22,098 nt of DNA from Bacteroidales bacterium UBA1197 (GTDB taxonomy: Bacteria > Bacteroidota > Bacteroidia > Bacteroidales > UBA932). Below are positions 1 to 7,548 of the stretch, piece by piece. The position numbers and the translations under genes are program-made. The stretch lies in assembly GCA_002309995.1 (NCBI GenBank), contig DBYB01000060.1:13441-35538 (forward strand). Reading direction: 5' to 3'. Numbering within the stretch: the first letter of the stretch is position 1; every line of letters begins with the position of its first letter. The notes below the pieces were generated by a model, which saw nothing but the letters and a program-made list of their open reading frames with translations, made no database searches and had not been told where the DNA came from.

Positions 1-366
1 CGCAACATCGAAGGCGGCGGCTCGCTCACCATCCTCGCAACCGCCCTCACAGAGACCGGTTCCAAGATGGACGACGTTATTTTCGAGGAATTCAAGGGCA
101 CCGGCAATATGGAGCTCCAGCTCGACCGCAGCCTCTCCAACAGGCGCATCTTCCCGTCCGTGAACATCGTCCTCTCAGGCACCCGCCGCGACGACCTGCT
201 CCTGGACCGCGCCAGCGCCAACCGCATCTGGATACTCCGCAAACTCATCGCCGATATGAACCCTCTGGAAGCAATGAACTTCATGCTCCAGCTGATGGAC
301 GAATACAAGACCAACGGCGACCTGCTGGACAATATGAGCAAGGTCTCCTCGAGAGACATCAGATAA
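1..366 (+). CDS. rho: Transcription termination factor Rho, C-terminal part (5' end outside window)
   Basis: Rho is the hexameric RNA-dependent ATPase/translocase that ends transcription of untranslated RNA. The reading frame is open from base 1 and gives 121 residues ending at TAA 364-366. The opening RNIEGGGSLTILATALTETG, then EEFKGTGNMELQLDRSL and the conserved tail with RIFPSVNIVLSGTRRDDLLL, are typical of the Rho C-terminal RecA-like domain (R-loop and subunit interface). The first ATG (67) is internal; the N-terminal RNA-binding domain and Walker motifs lie upstream of the window. A hairpin-plus-U terminator follows directly, shared with the convergent upp gene. The family call is secure. 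Confidence 0.96.
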   Translation, partial: RNIEGGGSLTILATALTETGSKMDDVIFEEFKGTGNMELQLDRSLSNRRIFPSVNIVLSGTRRDDLLLDRASANRIWILRKLIADMNPLEAMNFMLQLMDEYKTNGDLLDNMSKVSSRDIR

Positions 367-367
367 T

Positions 368-397
368 AAAAAATGCGGCCCGTGAGCCGCATTTTTT
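368..397. terminator. Bidirectional rho-independent terminator between rho and upp
   Basis: Stem TGCGGC (374-379) pairs with GCCGCA (386-391) around the loop CCGTGA. It is flanked by six A (368-373) and six T (392-397), so it reads as a stem plus U-tract on both strands. It lies between the convergent stops of rho (364-366) and upp (396-398). Confidence 0.9.
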
Positions 398-1025
398 ATT
401 TCGTTCCGAAGATTCGGTCGCCGGCGTCGCCGAGACCGGGGACGATGTAGGCGTTCTCGTTCAACTTCTCATCTATCGCGGCCACATAGATATCCACGTC
501 GGGGTGCTCCGCCTGCACCTTCGCAATGCCTTCGGGGGCAGCCACGAGGCACATCAGCTTGATGTTGGTGCAGCCGCGCTCCTTCAGCATATCCAGGGCG
601 TCGCAGGAACTGCCGCCGGTTGCAAGCATAGGGTCGGTAAGGATGACCAGACGTTCCTGAATATCTTCAGGCAGCTTGCAGTAATACACGACGGGCTTGT
701 GGGTGGTCTCGTTGCGGTACAGACCGATATGGCCGACCTTTGCCACGGGCACCAGGTCCAGCAGGCCGTCCACCATACCGAGGCCGGCACGGAGGATGGG
801 CACGATGGCCAGTTTGCGGCCGAGCACGCGGCTGGCGCGCATGGAACTTATGGGAGTTTCAATCTCTATCTCCGTAAGCGGAAGGTCGCGGGTGATTTCA
901 TAACCCATCAGGATGGAAATCTCTTTCAGCAGCTGACGGAAATCTTTGGAACCGGTCTCCTTCTCGCGCATTATGCTCAGCTTGTGCTGAACCATAGGAT
1001 GATTGACAAGATGCACTTCGCTCAT
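396..1025 (-). CDS. upp: Uracil phosphoribosyltransferase
   Basis: Makes UMP from uracil and PRPP in cytosolic pyrimidine salvage. The 209-residue product has the family's usual length. The PRPP-binding loop DPMLATGGS is at residues 131-139, the ILRAGLGM segment at about 78-84, and the C-terminal uracil-binding region YIVPGLGDAGDRIFG at 193-207. I chose the ATG at 1025 (protein begins MSEVHLVNHP) and not the longer in-frame opening at 1115, because the longer version overlaps the divergent kinase gene and adds 30 residues unlike the family. A -7 element (TACTTTTG, minus strand, 1049-1042) sits just upstream of this ATG, giving a very short leader. It is divergent from the nucleoside kinase gene and convergent with rho. 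Confidence 0.96.
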   Translation of the reverse strand: MSEVHLVNHPMVQHKLSIMREKETGSKDFRQLLKEISILMGYEITRDLPLTEIEIETPISSMRASRVLGRKLAIVPILRAGLGMVDGLLDLVPVAKVGHIGLYRNETTHKPVVYYCKLPEDIQERLVILTDPMLATGGSSCDALDMLKERGCTNIKLMCLVAAPEGIAKVQAEHPDVDIYVAAIDEKLNENAYIVPGLGDAGDRIFGTK

Positions 1026-1041
1026 ATGACAATATTTTTCG

Positions 1042-1049
1042 CAAAAGTA
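1042..1049 (-). promoter_or_regulatory. Bacteroidota -7 promoter element for upp
   Basis: Read on the minus strand, 1049-1042 is TACTTTTG, a full match to TAnnTTTG. It lies 17 bases before the upp ATG, so the leader would be about 10 nt. I do not see a convincing -33 element. Confidence 0.6.
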
Positions 1050-1063
1050 AGTATTTTTTTTGC

Positions 1064-1071
1064 TATTTTTG
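1064..1071 (+). promoter_or_regulatory. Bacteroidota -7 promoter element for the nucleoside kinase operon
   Basis: TATTTTTG matches TAnnTTTG. It ends only 6 bases before the ATG at 1078, so the transcript would start almost at the start codon. This argues against the TTG at 1060 as a start and suggests a nearly leaderless mRNA. Confidence 0.55.
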
Positions 1072-1077
1072 CCAATC

Positions 1078-2739
1078 ATGCTGAAGATATACTGCAAGAA
1101 CACCGGCACCTCCAAGGAATTCCAGGAGGGTGTGACACTGGCGGAGGCTCTCCCCCACTTCGATTTCGAACGTCCCTACGACATTCTCTGCGCCAAGGTC
1201 AACTACGTTACGCAGGGTATGAAGTACCGCGCCTTCAACAACCGTGAAGTCGAATTCCTCGACTACCGTTCCTACGCCGGCCGCAGCGCCTACTGCCGTT
1301 CGCTCTGCTTCCTGCTCAGCAAGGCGGCCCGCGACGTTTTCCCGGGCTGTACCATCAAGATGCGGCGTCCCATCTCCAAGGGCTATTTCTGCGAACTCCA
1401 GAAGGGTTCCCCCGTCACGTCGGAAGACGTTGATCGCATACGCGGAAGGATGCAGGAGATAGTGGCCGCGGATCCGGCTTTCAAGCGAATGGAAGTCAGG
1501 CTGGAAGAGGCCATCGAACTGTTCCGCAGCCTCGGCTTCGACGACAAGGTCAAGTTGCTGGAAACCAGCGGACAGCTGTACATCCGCTATCACACGCTGG
1601 AGGGCTCTCCCGACTATTATTACGACGCCCTTGTGCCGTCTGCAGGATATCTGAAGATATGGGAGCTTTCCCAATACGAAGACGGAATGCTCCTGCGCGT
1701 TCCCGACAGGCACGCCCCCGACAAGCTTACGGTATTCGAGCCTCAGCCCAAGACCTTCGAGGTCTTCCGCGAGAGTATGAACTGGAACGCAATAATGAAC
1801 CTGGACAACGTGGGCGACGTAAACCACGCCTGCGAGCAGGGGCACGCCGTCGAGCTCATACAGGTGGCCGAAGCGCTTCAGGAGAAGAAAATCGTTAAGA
1901 TTGCGGAAGAAATCGAACGCCGTTACCGCTGCGGGGCAATGCGCCTGGTGCTGATTACCGGCCCGAGCAGCAGCGGTAAAACGACGGTTACCAAGCAGCT
2001 CAGCGTGCAGCTGATGGCCTGCGGACTGCGGCCCGTGTCGATTTCCACCGACGATTATTTCGTCAACCGGCTCGACACGCCCAAATTCCCCGACGGCTCC
2101 TACGACTTCGACAATTTCGATACCGTGGACCACGACGCAATGCAGGCCGACCTGGTGCGTCTGCTCTCCGGCGAGGAAGTGCAGGTACCTGAGTATAACT
2201 TCGTTACGGGCATACGCGAATACAACGGCAAGACGCTGAAAATGACGCCCGGCACTGTGGTCCTGGTAGAAGGCATACATGCGCTCAACCCGGCGCTCAC
2301 GAACCTCATCCCCGATTCCGCCAAGTTCAAGATTTTCATCAACACGATAGTCAGTATCTCTCTGGACAACCATAACTGCATCCCTACCAGCGACAACCGT
2401 CTGCTCCGCAGGATCGTGCGCGATTACAACAAGGGAGCGTATTCCGCCCAGGAGACGATACGCAACTGGCCTAACGTGAGGAGGGCCGAGGTACGATGGA
2501 TCTATCCTTATCAGGAGACCGCTGATGTGCTGTTCAATTCGGCATACCTGGTGGAATTCGCCGTCTTCCGTCTGCACGCGGAGCGGATATTGGCGATGGT
2601 GCCCCGTAATTGCCCAGAATACAGCGAGGCCAACCGCCTGCTCAAGTTCCTCAGTTACTTCCGTCCGGTCAGCGACCGCCAGATACCGCCTACTTCCCTG
2701 CTCCGCGAGTTCGTGGGAGGCAGTTCCTTCAAATATTAA
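1078..2739 (+). CDS. Nucleoside (uridine) kinase with N-terminal TGS/ThrRS-like region
   Basis: A 553-residue protein of the type annotated in Bacteroidota as nucleoside kinase. The N-terminus (MLKIYCKNTGTSKEF) resembles a TGS domain, followed by a threonyl-tRNA-synthetase-like segment. The C-terminal half is a phosphoribulokinase/uridine kinase domain with P-loop GPSSSGKTT at residues 295-303, then STDDYFVNR and later VLVEGIHALNP (Walker-B-like). It probably phosphorylates uridine or cytidine to the monophosphate. I chose ATG 1078 over the TTG at 1060 because the -7 element overlaps the latter. The next gene, pncB, starts 12 nt after the stop, so the two are probably co-transcribed. The exact substrate is not provable from sequence. 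Confidence 0.9.
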   Translation: MLKIYCKNTGTSKEFQEGVTLAEALPHFDFERPYDILCAKVNYVTQGMKYRAFNNREVEFLDYRSYAGRSAYCRSLCFLLSKAARDVFPGCTIKMRRPISKGYFCELQKGSPVTSEDVDRIRGRMQEIVAADPAFKRMEVRLEEAIELFRSLGFDDKVKLLETSGQLYIRYHTLEGSPDYYYDALVPSAGYLKIWELSQYEDGMLLRVPDRHAPDKLTVFEPQPKTFEVFRESMNWNAIMNLDNVGDVNHACEQGHAVELIQVAEALQEKKIVKIAEEIERRYRCGAMRLVLITGPSSSGKTTVTKQLSVQLMACGLRPVSISTDDYFVNRLDTPKFPDGSYDFDNFDTVDHDAMQADLVRLLSGEEVQVPEYNFVTGIREYNGKTLKMTPGTVVLVEGIHALNPALTNLIPDSAKFKIFINTIVSISLDNHNCIPTSDNRLLRRIVRDYNKGAYSAQETIRNWPNVRRAEVRWIYPYQETADVLFNSAYLVEFAVFRLHAERILAMVPRNCPEYSEANRLLKFLSYFRPVSDRQIPPTSLLREFVGGSSFKY

Positions 2740-2751
2740 GTATTAAGAGCG

Positions 2752-3930
2752 ATGATACTCAGCATACTGGATACCGACCTGTACAAGTTTTCCACGAGCA
2801 ACGCCTACTTCCAGCTGTATCCGCTGGCGGAAGGCACTTTCAAGTTCAACGACAGGGCCGCAGAGGTTTACGACGAAGAGTTTTTGTCCGCGCTCAGGGA
2901 GGCCATTTTGGAGATGTCCCGGCTCTCGCTTACCGACGACGAGTTTGACTACTGCTGCTCGCGGGTGCGATATATCCACCGCAATTACTGGGAATGGCTG
3001 AGGGGGTTCAGATTCGAAGCGGACAAGATTGATTGCCGGCTGGACGGGGATGGTCATCTGCAGATTGAAGTGACCGACTATTTATATAAAGTTACCCTTT
3101 ACGAAGTCCCCCTGCTTGCCATTGTTGCCGAGCTTCGCAACAAACGTCTGGGCGTTAAAGCCGACCTGCAGACCATTATTGACAGACTGGACGCCAAGAT
3201 CGAGCTTGCCAACAAGGAAGCATTGGTGTTTTCCGAGTTCGGCACGCGAAGGCGCTTTTCGTCAGATGTCCACGAAGCCGTAGTGAAGCGCCTGAAAGAG
3301 AAATGCCCCCAGTACTGCGCAGGCACGTCCAACGTCTTTTTTGCGATGAAGTACGACATGCTTCCGGTAGGCACCTTCCCGCATGAGTGGATGATGTTCC
3401 ACAGCGGCGTATTCGGCTACAAGCGAGCCAACTATCTGGGCCTGGAAGACTGGATCAAGGTATATGACGGTGCCCTGGGGACCGCTCTCATAGACACATT
3501 TACCACAGCGTCGTTCCTACGCACGCTAACGCTCAAGCAGGCCAAACTGCTGGACGGCTTCCGCCAGGATTCGGGAGACGAGATAGAAATCGGCGAGATG
3601 ATTATCGCACGCCTGGAAGAATTCGGCATCGACCCGCGCACTAAGTTGCTGGTATTCAGCAATGCGCTCGATTTCCCGAAGTTCAAGCGCGTGGCTTCGC
3701 ATTTCAAGGGACGCATCAAGGTCAGTGCCGGCATCGGCACCAATCTCACATGCGACCCCGGCATTCCCGGCTACAAGGCGGCGAATATCGTGATGAAGCT
3801 CAGCCGATGCCGTATGAGTTCGAAGGATCCGTGGGAAAAAGTCATCAAGATTTCCGACGATCTGGGCAAACATATGGGCGATGACGTGGAATTCGGCATC
3901 GCAGCTCACGAACTGCATCTGGCTCAATGA
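2752..3930 (+). CDS. pncB: Nicotinate phosphoribosyltransferase
   Basis: Condenses nicotinate with PRPP, using ATP, to form nicotinate mononucleotide in the Preiss-Handler NAD salvage pathway. The 392 residues are close to the size of Escherichia coli PncB. Family landmarks are the opening ILDTDLYKFSTSNAYFQLYP, FGTRRRFS at 163-170, GTFPHEWMMFHSG at 207-219 (His211 sits where the phosphorylated histidine is expected), then FRQDSGDE and the phosphate-binding GIGTNL. It lies 12 nt downstream of the kinase gene. Its TGA overlaps the mnmE ATG by 4 bases, which suggests translational coupling. Confidence 0.95.
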   Translation: MILSILDTDLYKFSTSNAYFQLYPLAEGTFKFNDRAAEVYDEEFLSALREAILEMSRLSLTDDEFDYCCSRVRYIHRNYWEWLRGFRFEADKIDCRLDGDGHLQIEVTDYLYKVTLYEVPLLAIVAELRNKRLGVKADLQTIIDRLDAKIELANKEALVFSEFGTRRRFSSDVHEAVVKRLKEKCPQYCAGTSNVFFAMKYDMLPVGTFPHEWMMFHSGVFGYKRANYLGLEDWIKVYDGALGTALIDTFTTASFLRTLTLKQAKLLDGFRQDSGDEIEIGEMIIARLEEFGIDPRTKLLVFSNALDFPKFKRVASHFKGRIKVSAGIGTNLTCDPGIPGYKAANIVMKLSRCRMSSKDPWEKVIKISDDLGKHMGDDVEFGIAAHELHLAQ

Positions 3931-5309
3931 CTTCCGAGACCATCTGCGCGCCTGCGACCTCCCCTGGAGGAGCCATAGCCATCGTCCGCGTGAGCGGGCC
4001 TTCGGCTCTCGCGGCCGTTGATTCCGTGGTGTCGTTCCGCAGGGGTTCAGCCGCTTCGGCCGCCGGATTCAGCATTAGATTCGGAGTTGTGCGCGATTTG
4101 GACGAGGTGCTTGTGTCGGTCTTCCACGCCCCTCGGTCGTACACGGGAGAAGATATGGCGGAGATTTCCTGCCACGCGTCTCCATATATCGTTTCGGGCA
4201 TACTCGACAGGCTGTGCGCTTGCGGCTGCAGGCTTGCTGCCGCGGGCGAATTCACCCAGCGCGCGTTCCTTAACGGCAAAATGGACCTTGCTCAGGCCGA
4301 GGCGGTTGCGGACCTTATCTCATCCTGTACTTCAGCTCAGCACAGAGTGGCTTTGAGCCAGCTCAAAGGAGGCTATTCGGCCGAATTGGCAGAGATCCGC
4401 AAGACGCTCCTGGAGTTCTCCGCCCTGCTGGAACTGGAACTGGATTTCTCCGAGGAGGAGCTGGAATTCGCCGACCGCAGGAAGTTGGACGAGATTCTGG
4501 AAAGGGCGATTCAGCGCTGCGATGCCCTTGCCGATTCCTTCCGCATCGGCAACGCCGTGCGAAACGGCGTCCCGGTCGCGATTGTGGGCGCGCCAAACAG
4601 CGGCAAGAGCACGCTCCTCAACGCCCTGCTAAACGACGACCGTGCAATAGTGTCCGATATCCCGGGTACGACGCGCGACACGGTGGAAGAAACGTGCGTG
4701 ATCGACGGTATTCTGTTCCGTTTCATCGACACCGCCGGCATCCGCGAATCGGGCGACGAAATCGAGCGCCTCGGCATCGAGCGCGCGCGCCGGAAAGCCG
4801 CCGAAGCGGAGATAGTTTTGGGCCTTGTTGACCTTTGCGGAGAGTCTGTCGAGGAGGATGCGGAGAGGATTCTGGAGATGGTGGATTTGAAGAGGCAGAA
4901 GTTAGTGCTTTTGGGCAACAAAGTGGATTGCGGCATGTGTAACAAAAATGTTAATATTCTAAACAATATTGTTTCCTGCATTGATTTGCAGGGCGTTTCG
5001 GTGGTTTCATTGCCAGTGTCCGCCAAACAGGGTATCGGCCTCGACTATTTGCGCCGGGAGCTCGTTTCCGTCTCTGGAATCACCTCCGCGGGCGACATTC
5101 TGGTCACCAACGCCCGCCACGCCGCCGCCCTCCGCGAGGCATCTTCCGCCCTCTCCGCCGTTCGCGCCGGCCTCTCCTCCGGCCTCCCCGGCGACCTCCT
5201 CACCATCGACCTCCACACCGCCCTCTCCTCCCTCGGCACCATCACCGGCGCCATCTCCACCGATGAGGTATTAGGCCAAATCTTCTCACGCTTCTGTGTG
5301 GGAAAATGA
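3927..5309 (+). CDS. mnmE: tRNA uridine-5-carboxymethylaminomethyl modification GTPase MnmE
   Basis: With MnmG it modifies C5 of the wobble uridine (U34) in certain tRNAs. The 460-residue product has the folate-binding N-terminal domain (APATSPGGAIAIVRVSG), a helical domain, and an inserted GTPase domain: G1 GAPNSGKS 221-228, DIPGTTRD 244-251, DTAG 268-271, then NKVD. It ends in FCVGK, the expected C-terminal C-x-G-K motif with the catalytic cysteine, so it is complete. It starts inside the pncB stop. Composition is uneven: positions 4930-4990 are AT-rich, while 5095-5260 uses almost only C-ending codons. Decayed minus-strand sequence abuts its 3' end. Confidence 0.96.
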   Translation: MTSETICAPATSPGGAIAIVRVSGPSALAAVDSVVSFRRGSAASAAGFSIRFGVVRDLDEVLVSVFHAPRSYTGEDMAEISCHASPYIVSGILDRLCACGCRLAAAGEFTQRAFLNGKMDLAQAEAVADLISSCTSAQHRVALSQLKGGYSAELAEIRKTLLEFSALLELELDFSEEELEFADRRKLDEILERAIQRCDALADSFRIGNAVRNGVPVAIVGAPNSGKSTLLNALLNDDRAIVSDIPGTTRDTVEETCVIDGILFRFIDTAGIRESGDEIERLGIERARRKAAEAEIVLGLVDLCGESVEEDAERILEMVDLKRQKLVLLGNKVDCGMCNKNVNILNNIVSCIDLQGVSVVSLPVSAKQGIGLDYLRRELVSVSGITSAGDILVTNARHAAALREASSALSAVRAGLSSGLPGDLLTIDLHTALSSLGTITGAISTDEVLGQIFSRFCVGK

Positions 5310-5575
5310 CGCCCCTCCCAGCGCCACGAGTCCCCTCGCTCATAAATATCACTATAGTTATAGTACTCGTGATTCCCAGGTACTATAAGGGTATATTGAA
5401 AATGTTCCGCACACCAATCCTAGAATCGCAAGTGGGTTATAGATGGATTGTCCAGATAATAGATATCTCCGGCAAGGACCAGAATCTCCCCGATTACAGG
5501 AAGAGGATTACTTTTAAGGTAGTTCATATTATCCCGCAGTTCCAGATGCAGGTCGGATGCGTATTGTATCTTCAT
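5310..5575 (-). pseudogene. Decayed metallophosphoesterase, N-terminal part only
   Basis: Reading the minus strand from ATG 5575 gives MKIQYASDLHLELRDN, then GEILVLAGDIYYLDN, then an in-frame TAG at 5422-5420 (codon 52). The same frame continues with DWCAEHFQYTLIVPGNHEYY. The metal-binding motifs D-x-H (Asp8, His10), GD (Gly36-Asp37) and GNHE are all present in order, as in calcineurin-like phosphoesterases. After about 85 codons the similarity runs into the 3' end of mnmE, so the C-terminal half with the remaining metal-binding histidines is missing. With both an internal stop and a truncation it is probably non-functional. Its ATG overlaps the stop of the decayed ORF upstream. Confidence 0.8.
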
Positions 5576-5825
5576 ACTTCCTTATCATTTGACTCATATG
5601 GACCAAGCACTTGATTGATTCTATTGACCTTATCCATAAAAACCCATAGATTACATCCCGCTTGAATCGAAATGGTTCCACTTTAGCATTTGGTATATAT
5701 CAATTCATAGCGTTCTGAATTGGATTTATTATCAAGAATTCCCTGTAGGAATTTAAATTCCGAGCGATAAAAATTCAATTCATCCAATTCCTCCTGGCAC
5801 TCCTCTATACTGCGCGTACAATTAA
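5572..5825 (-). pseudogene. Decayed small ORF upstream of the metallophosphoesterase remnant
   Basis: On the minus strand, one frame reads IEECQEELDELNFYRSEFKF and on to YTKC, then TAA at 5685-5683, then continues in the same frame through VFMDKVNRINQVLG to a TGA at 5574-5572. That TGA overlaps the metallophosphoesterase ATG (ATGA), an arrangement of translationally coupled genes that supports both having once been real. The first part is acidic and helix-forming. No ATG is visible in the frame, so the 5' end is lost or was cut by the XRE gene region. I do not recognise the family. Confidence 0.5.
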
Positions 5826-6128
5826 ATGAGTCTGGGATCCCTCATCAAAAAGCACCTCAAGCAGCACGGAATGGCTCAGAAAACGCTTGCAGCCAGGGTT
5901 GGAACAAGTCAGTCAAGAATCAGTGAATATATAAGAGGTGCAGTCGTTCCCTCTCTAGGAGTTGCCGCTCGCATCTGCAAGGAATTGCAAATCGACCCAA
6001 AGAGTTTTATCGATGCCGTTTGTAGATCACCGCAAAAGTTACCATCATTTTACCGCAAATCTTACCGCCAATTTGCCACAAATCTTACCGCCATATTTAA
6101 TGGAAATATTTGGAATAGTGTGGTTTAA
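5826..6128 (+). CDS. XRE-family helix-turn-helix regulator (small)
   Basis: A 100-residue protein with a Cro/C1-type HTH near the N-terminus: MAQKTLAARVGTSQSRISEY (16-35) followed by IRGAVVPSLGVAARICKEL. It should bind DNA as a repressor or antitoxin-like regulator. The segment after residue 66 is unlike normal XRE tails and coincides with a direct repeat in the DNA (6056-6093). It may therefore be read-through of an intergenic or operator region and not a folded domain. Start ATG 5826; no Shine-Dalgarno is seen. The next gene, a DUF4143 ATPase, starts 34 nt after the stop, so the protein may control it. Confidence 0.75.
   Translation: MSLGSLIKKHLKQHGMAQKTLAARVGTSQSRISEYIRGAVVPSLGVAARICKELQIDPKSFIDAVCRSPQKLPSFYRKSYRQFATNLTAIFNGNIWNSVV
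6056..6093 (+). repeat. Direct repeat of 15 bp with 23-bp period
   Basis: CAAATCTTACCGCCA occurs exactly at 6056-6070 and 6079-6093. Related ACCGCAAA units lie at 6029-6036 and 6052-6059, and GCCGCAAA at about 6140. The array covers the 3' end of the XRE gene and the approach to the next ATPase gene. Confidence 0.75.
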
Positions 6129-6162
6129 TGCGTAAATTGCGCCGCAAAAGAAAAGAACACTT

Positions 6163-7449
6163 ATGGAGTATCTGAAAAGAGTGATTGACGATCAGCTTCA
6201 GGATTATCTGGATGCCTTCGAGGCTGTCAACATAGAAGGCCCCAAATGGTGTGGCAAGACAACCACTGCCAAGCAGAAAGCCGCCAGTATCATAGAATTG
6301 CAGGATACCGACAAGCGGGACGAGTATCTGGCTACGGCGAGGACCAAGGCCTCCCTGCTGCTTGAGGGCGATACGCCGAGGTTGATTGACGAATGGCAGG
6401 ATGCGCCCACATTGTGGGATGCCGTGCGCGTCGCCTGCGACCGTCGCCAGCAGCACGCCCAATTCATTCTCACAGGCTCAGCCGCTGCGGATATAGACGA
6501 ATCCGCCCATACCGGCACCGGTCGGATTGCAGGACTCACTATGTATCCTATGAGTCTGTACGAGACGATGGAATCCACCGGCGAGATATCGCTGGAGGCC
6601 CTTTTCGACGCCCCGTCCACGGAAATAAGCGCCCGCTCCAAAATGAGTGTCGAAGACCTCATTTTCGCAGCCTGTCGCGGAGGCTGGCCGGCCGTTCTGC
6701 AGCCTGCGACCGATCGCGGGAAACTGCTCATAGCCAAGAACTATGTCAAGACCGTCTGCGAAAAAGACATTTCCAGAGCGGCCAAGCAGAAACTTGACCC
6801 GAAGATTGCGAAAGCAATCCTGCGTTCCTATGCGCGAAACGTCTCTTCCCTGGCAGACAAGACCACCATCTTCGCAGATGTAACCGCAAACAACGACTCG
6901 CTGGTACGGAGCACATTTGACAAATACGTTTCCGCATTCGAGAAGCTTTTTGTCATTCAAGACATAGGCGCCTGGAATCCGGCCATCCGTTCCAAGACCG
7001 CCATCCGCAGCGGAGAGAAACGCAGCTTCTGCGACCCTTCCGTCGCTGTTGCGGCTCTCGGTCTAGGACCGGGCCAGTTGAAAACACAGCTAAAGACCTT
7101 CGGCTTCATCTTCGAGTGTATGTGCGTTCGTGACCTCAAGGTCTATTCGGCCCAGCTAGGCGGCGAAGTCTCACACTACCGGGACCGCTACGGTCTGGAA
7201 GCCGACATCGTCCTGCATCTCGACGACGGCAGATACGCCCTGATTGAGTGCAAACTGGGCAGCAGCGAAATCGAAGAAGGCGCATCCCACCTGAAAGAAC
7301 TCGTCGGACTGATCCACAAACATAATCAGGAAGAGAAGCAGGTTCCTCTCCGCGAGCCAGACCTGCTGATGGTCATCACCGGCGGCGAATTTGCTTACAC
7401 CCGCCCCGACGGAGTCCATGTCATCCCCCTCGCCTGCCTTAAACAATAG
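6163..7449 (+). CDS. AAA-type ATPase with C-terminal DUF4143 domain
   Basis: A 428-residue member of the widespread AAA_14/DUF4143 group. It has Walker A EGPKWCGKTT at 25-34, a Walker-B-like PRLIDEWQD at 72-80 and a sensor-1-like FILTGSA at 101-107. Near the C-terminus the pattern ADIVLHLDDGRYALIECKLG has the D...ExK arrangement of a PD-(D/E)XK nuclease-like fold. The function of this group is not established; proposals include nucleic-acid-related or defence roles. It follows the XRE gene by 34 nt and converges on a second ATPase of the same group. GGGGAC repeats lie between the two genes. Confidence 0.9.
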   Translation: MEYLKRVIDDQLQDYLDAFEAVNIEGPKWCGKTTTAKQKAASIIELQDTDKRDEYLATARTKASLLLEGDTPRLIDEWQDAPTLWDAVRVACDRRQQHAQFILTGSAAADIDESAHTGTGRIAGLTMYPMSLYETMESTGEISLEALFDAPSTEISARSKMSVEDLIFAACRGGWPAVLQPATDRGKLLIAKNYVKTVCEKDISRAAKQKLDPKIAKAILRSYARNVSSLADKTTIFADVTANNDSLVRSTFDKYVSAFEKLFVIQDIGAWNPAIRSKTAIRSGEKRSFCDPSVAVAALGLGPGQLKTQLKTFGFIFECMCVRDLKVYSAQLGGEVSHYRDRYGLEADIVLHLDDGRYALIECKLGSSEIEEGASHLKELVGLIHKHNQEEKQVPLREPDLLMVITGGEFAYTRPDGVHVIPLACLKQ

Positions 7450-7450
7450 C

Positions 7451-7541
7451 GGGGACGCACCTTTTATATTTTTCTCCCCCGAGGCCAAAAGCACACCAAC
7501 ATTCGGGGACGCCTCCAATAATTCGGGGACAGTAGGGGGAC
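7451..7541. repeat. GGGGAC repeats between convergent ATPase genes
   Basis: GGGGAC occurs four times, at 7451-7456, 7505-7510, 7525-7530 and 7536-7541. Two of the copies are part of an exact 10-bp repeat ATTCGGGGAC (7501-7510 and 7521-7530), 20 bp apart. The whole 99-bp gap between the two ATPase stops is made of this material. No terminator hairpin is obvious. Confidence 0.6.
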
Positions 7542-7548
7542 ATAATTG

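Noticed and set aside
504..1247. Plus-strand reading frame of 247 codons opposite upp
   Set aside because: It lies antisense to a clear uracil phosphoribosyltransferase, has His/Gln-rich unnatural composition, and overlaps the divergent promoters.
1063..2577. Minus-strand reading frame of 504 codons opposite the nucleoside kinase
   Set aside because: The sense strand encodes a well-conserved kinase with P-loop. The long antisense frame follows from GC-rich codon use and matches no family I recognise.
4969..5274. Proline/serine-rich frame within mnmE
   Set aside because: It is a frame shadow of the C-ending codons of mnmE; the repeated Pro-Ser-Ala reflects GCC/TCC/CTC codons.
5306..5614. Plus-strand frame of 102 codons after mnmE, overlapping its stop
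   Set aside because: It is antisense to the metallophosphoesterase remnant, whose motifs explain the sequence better. It has no RBS and no family-like pattern.
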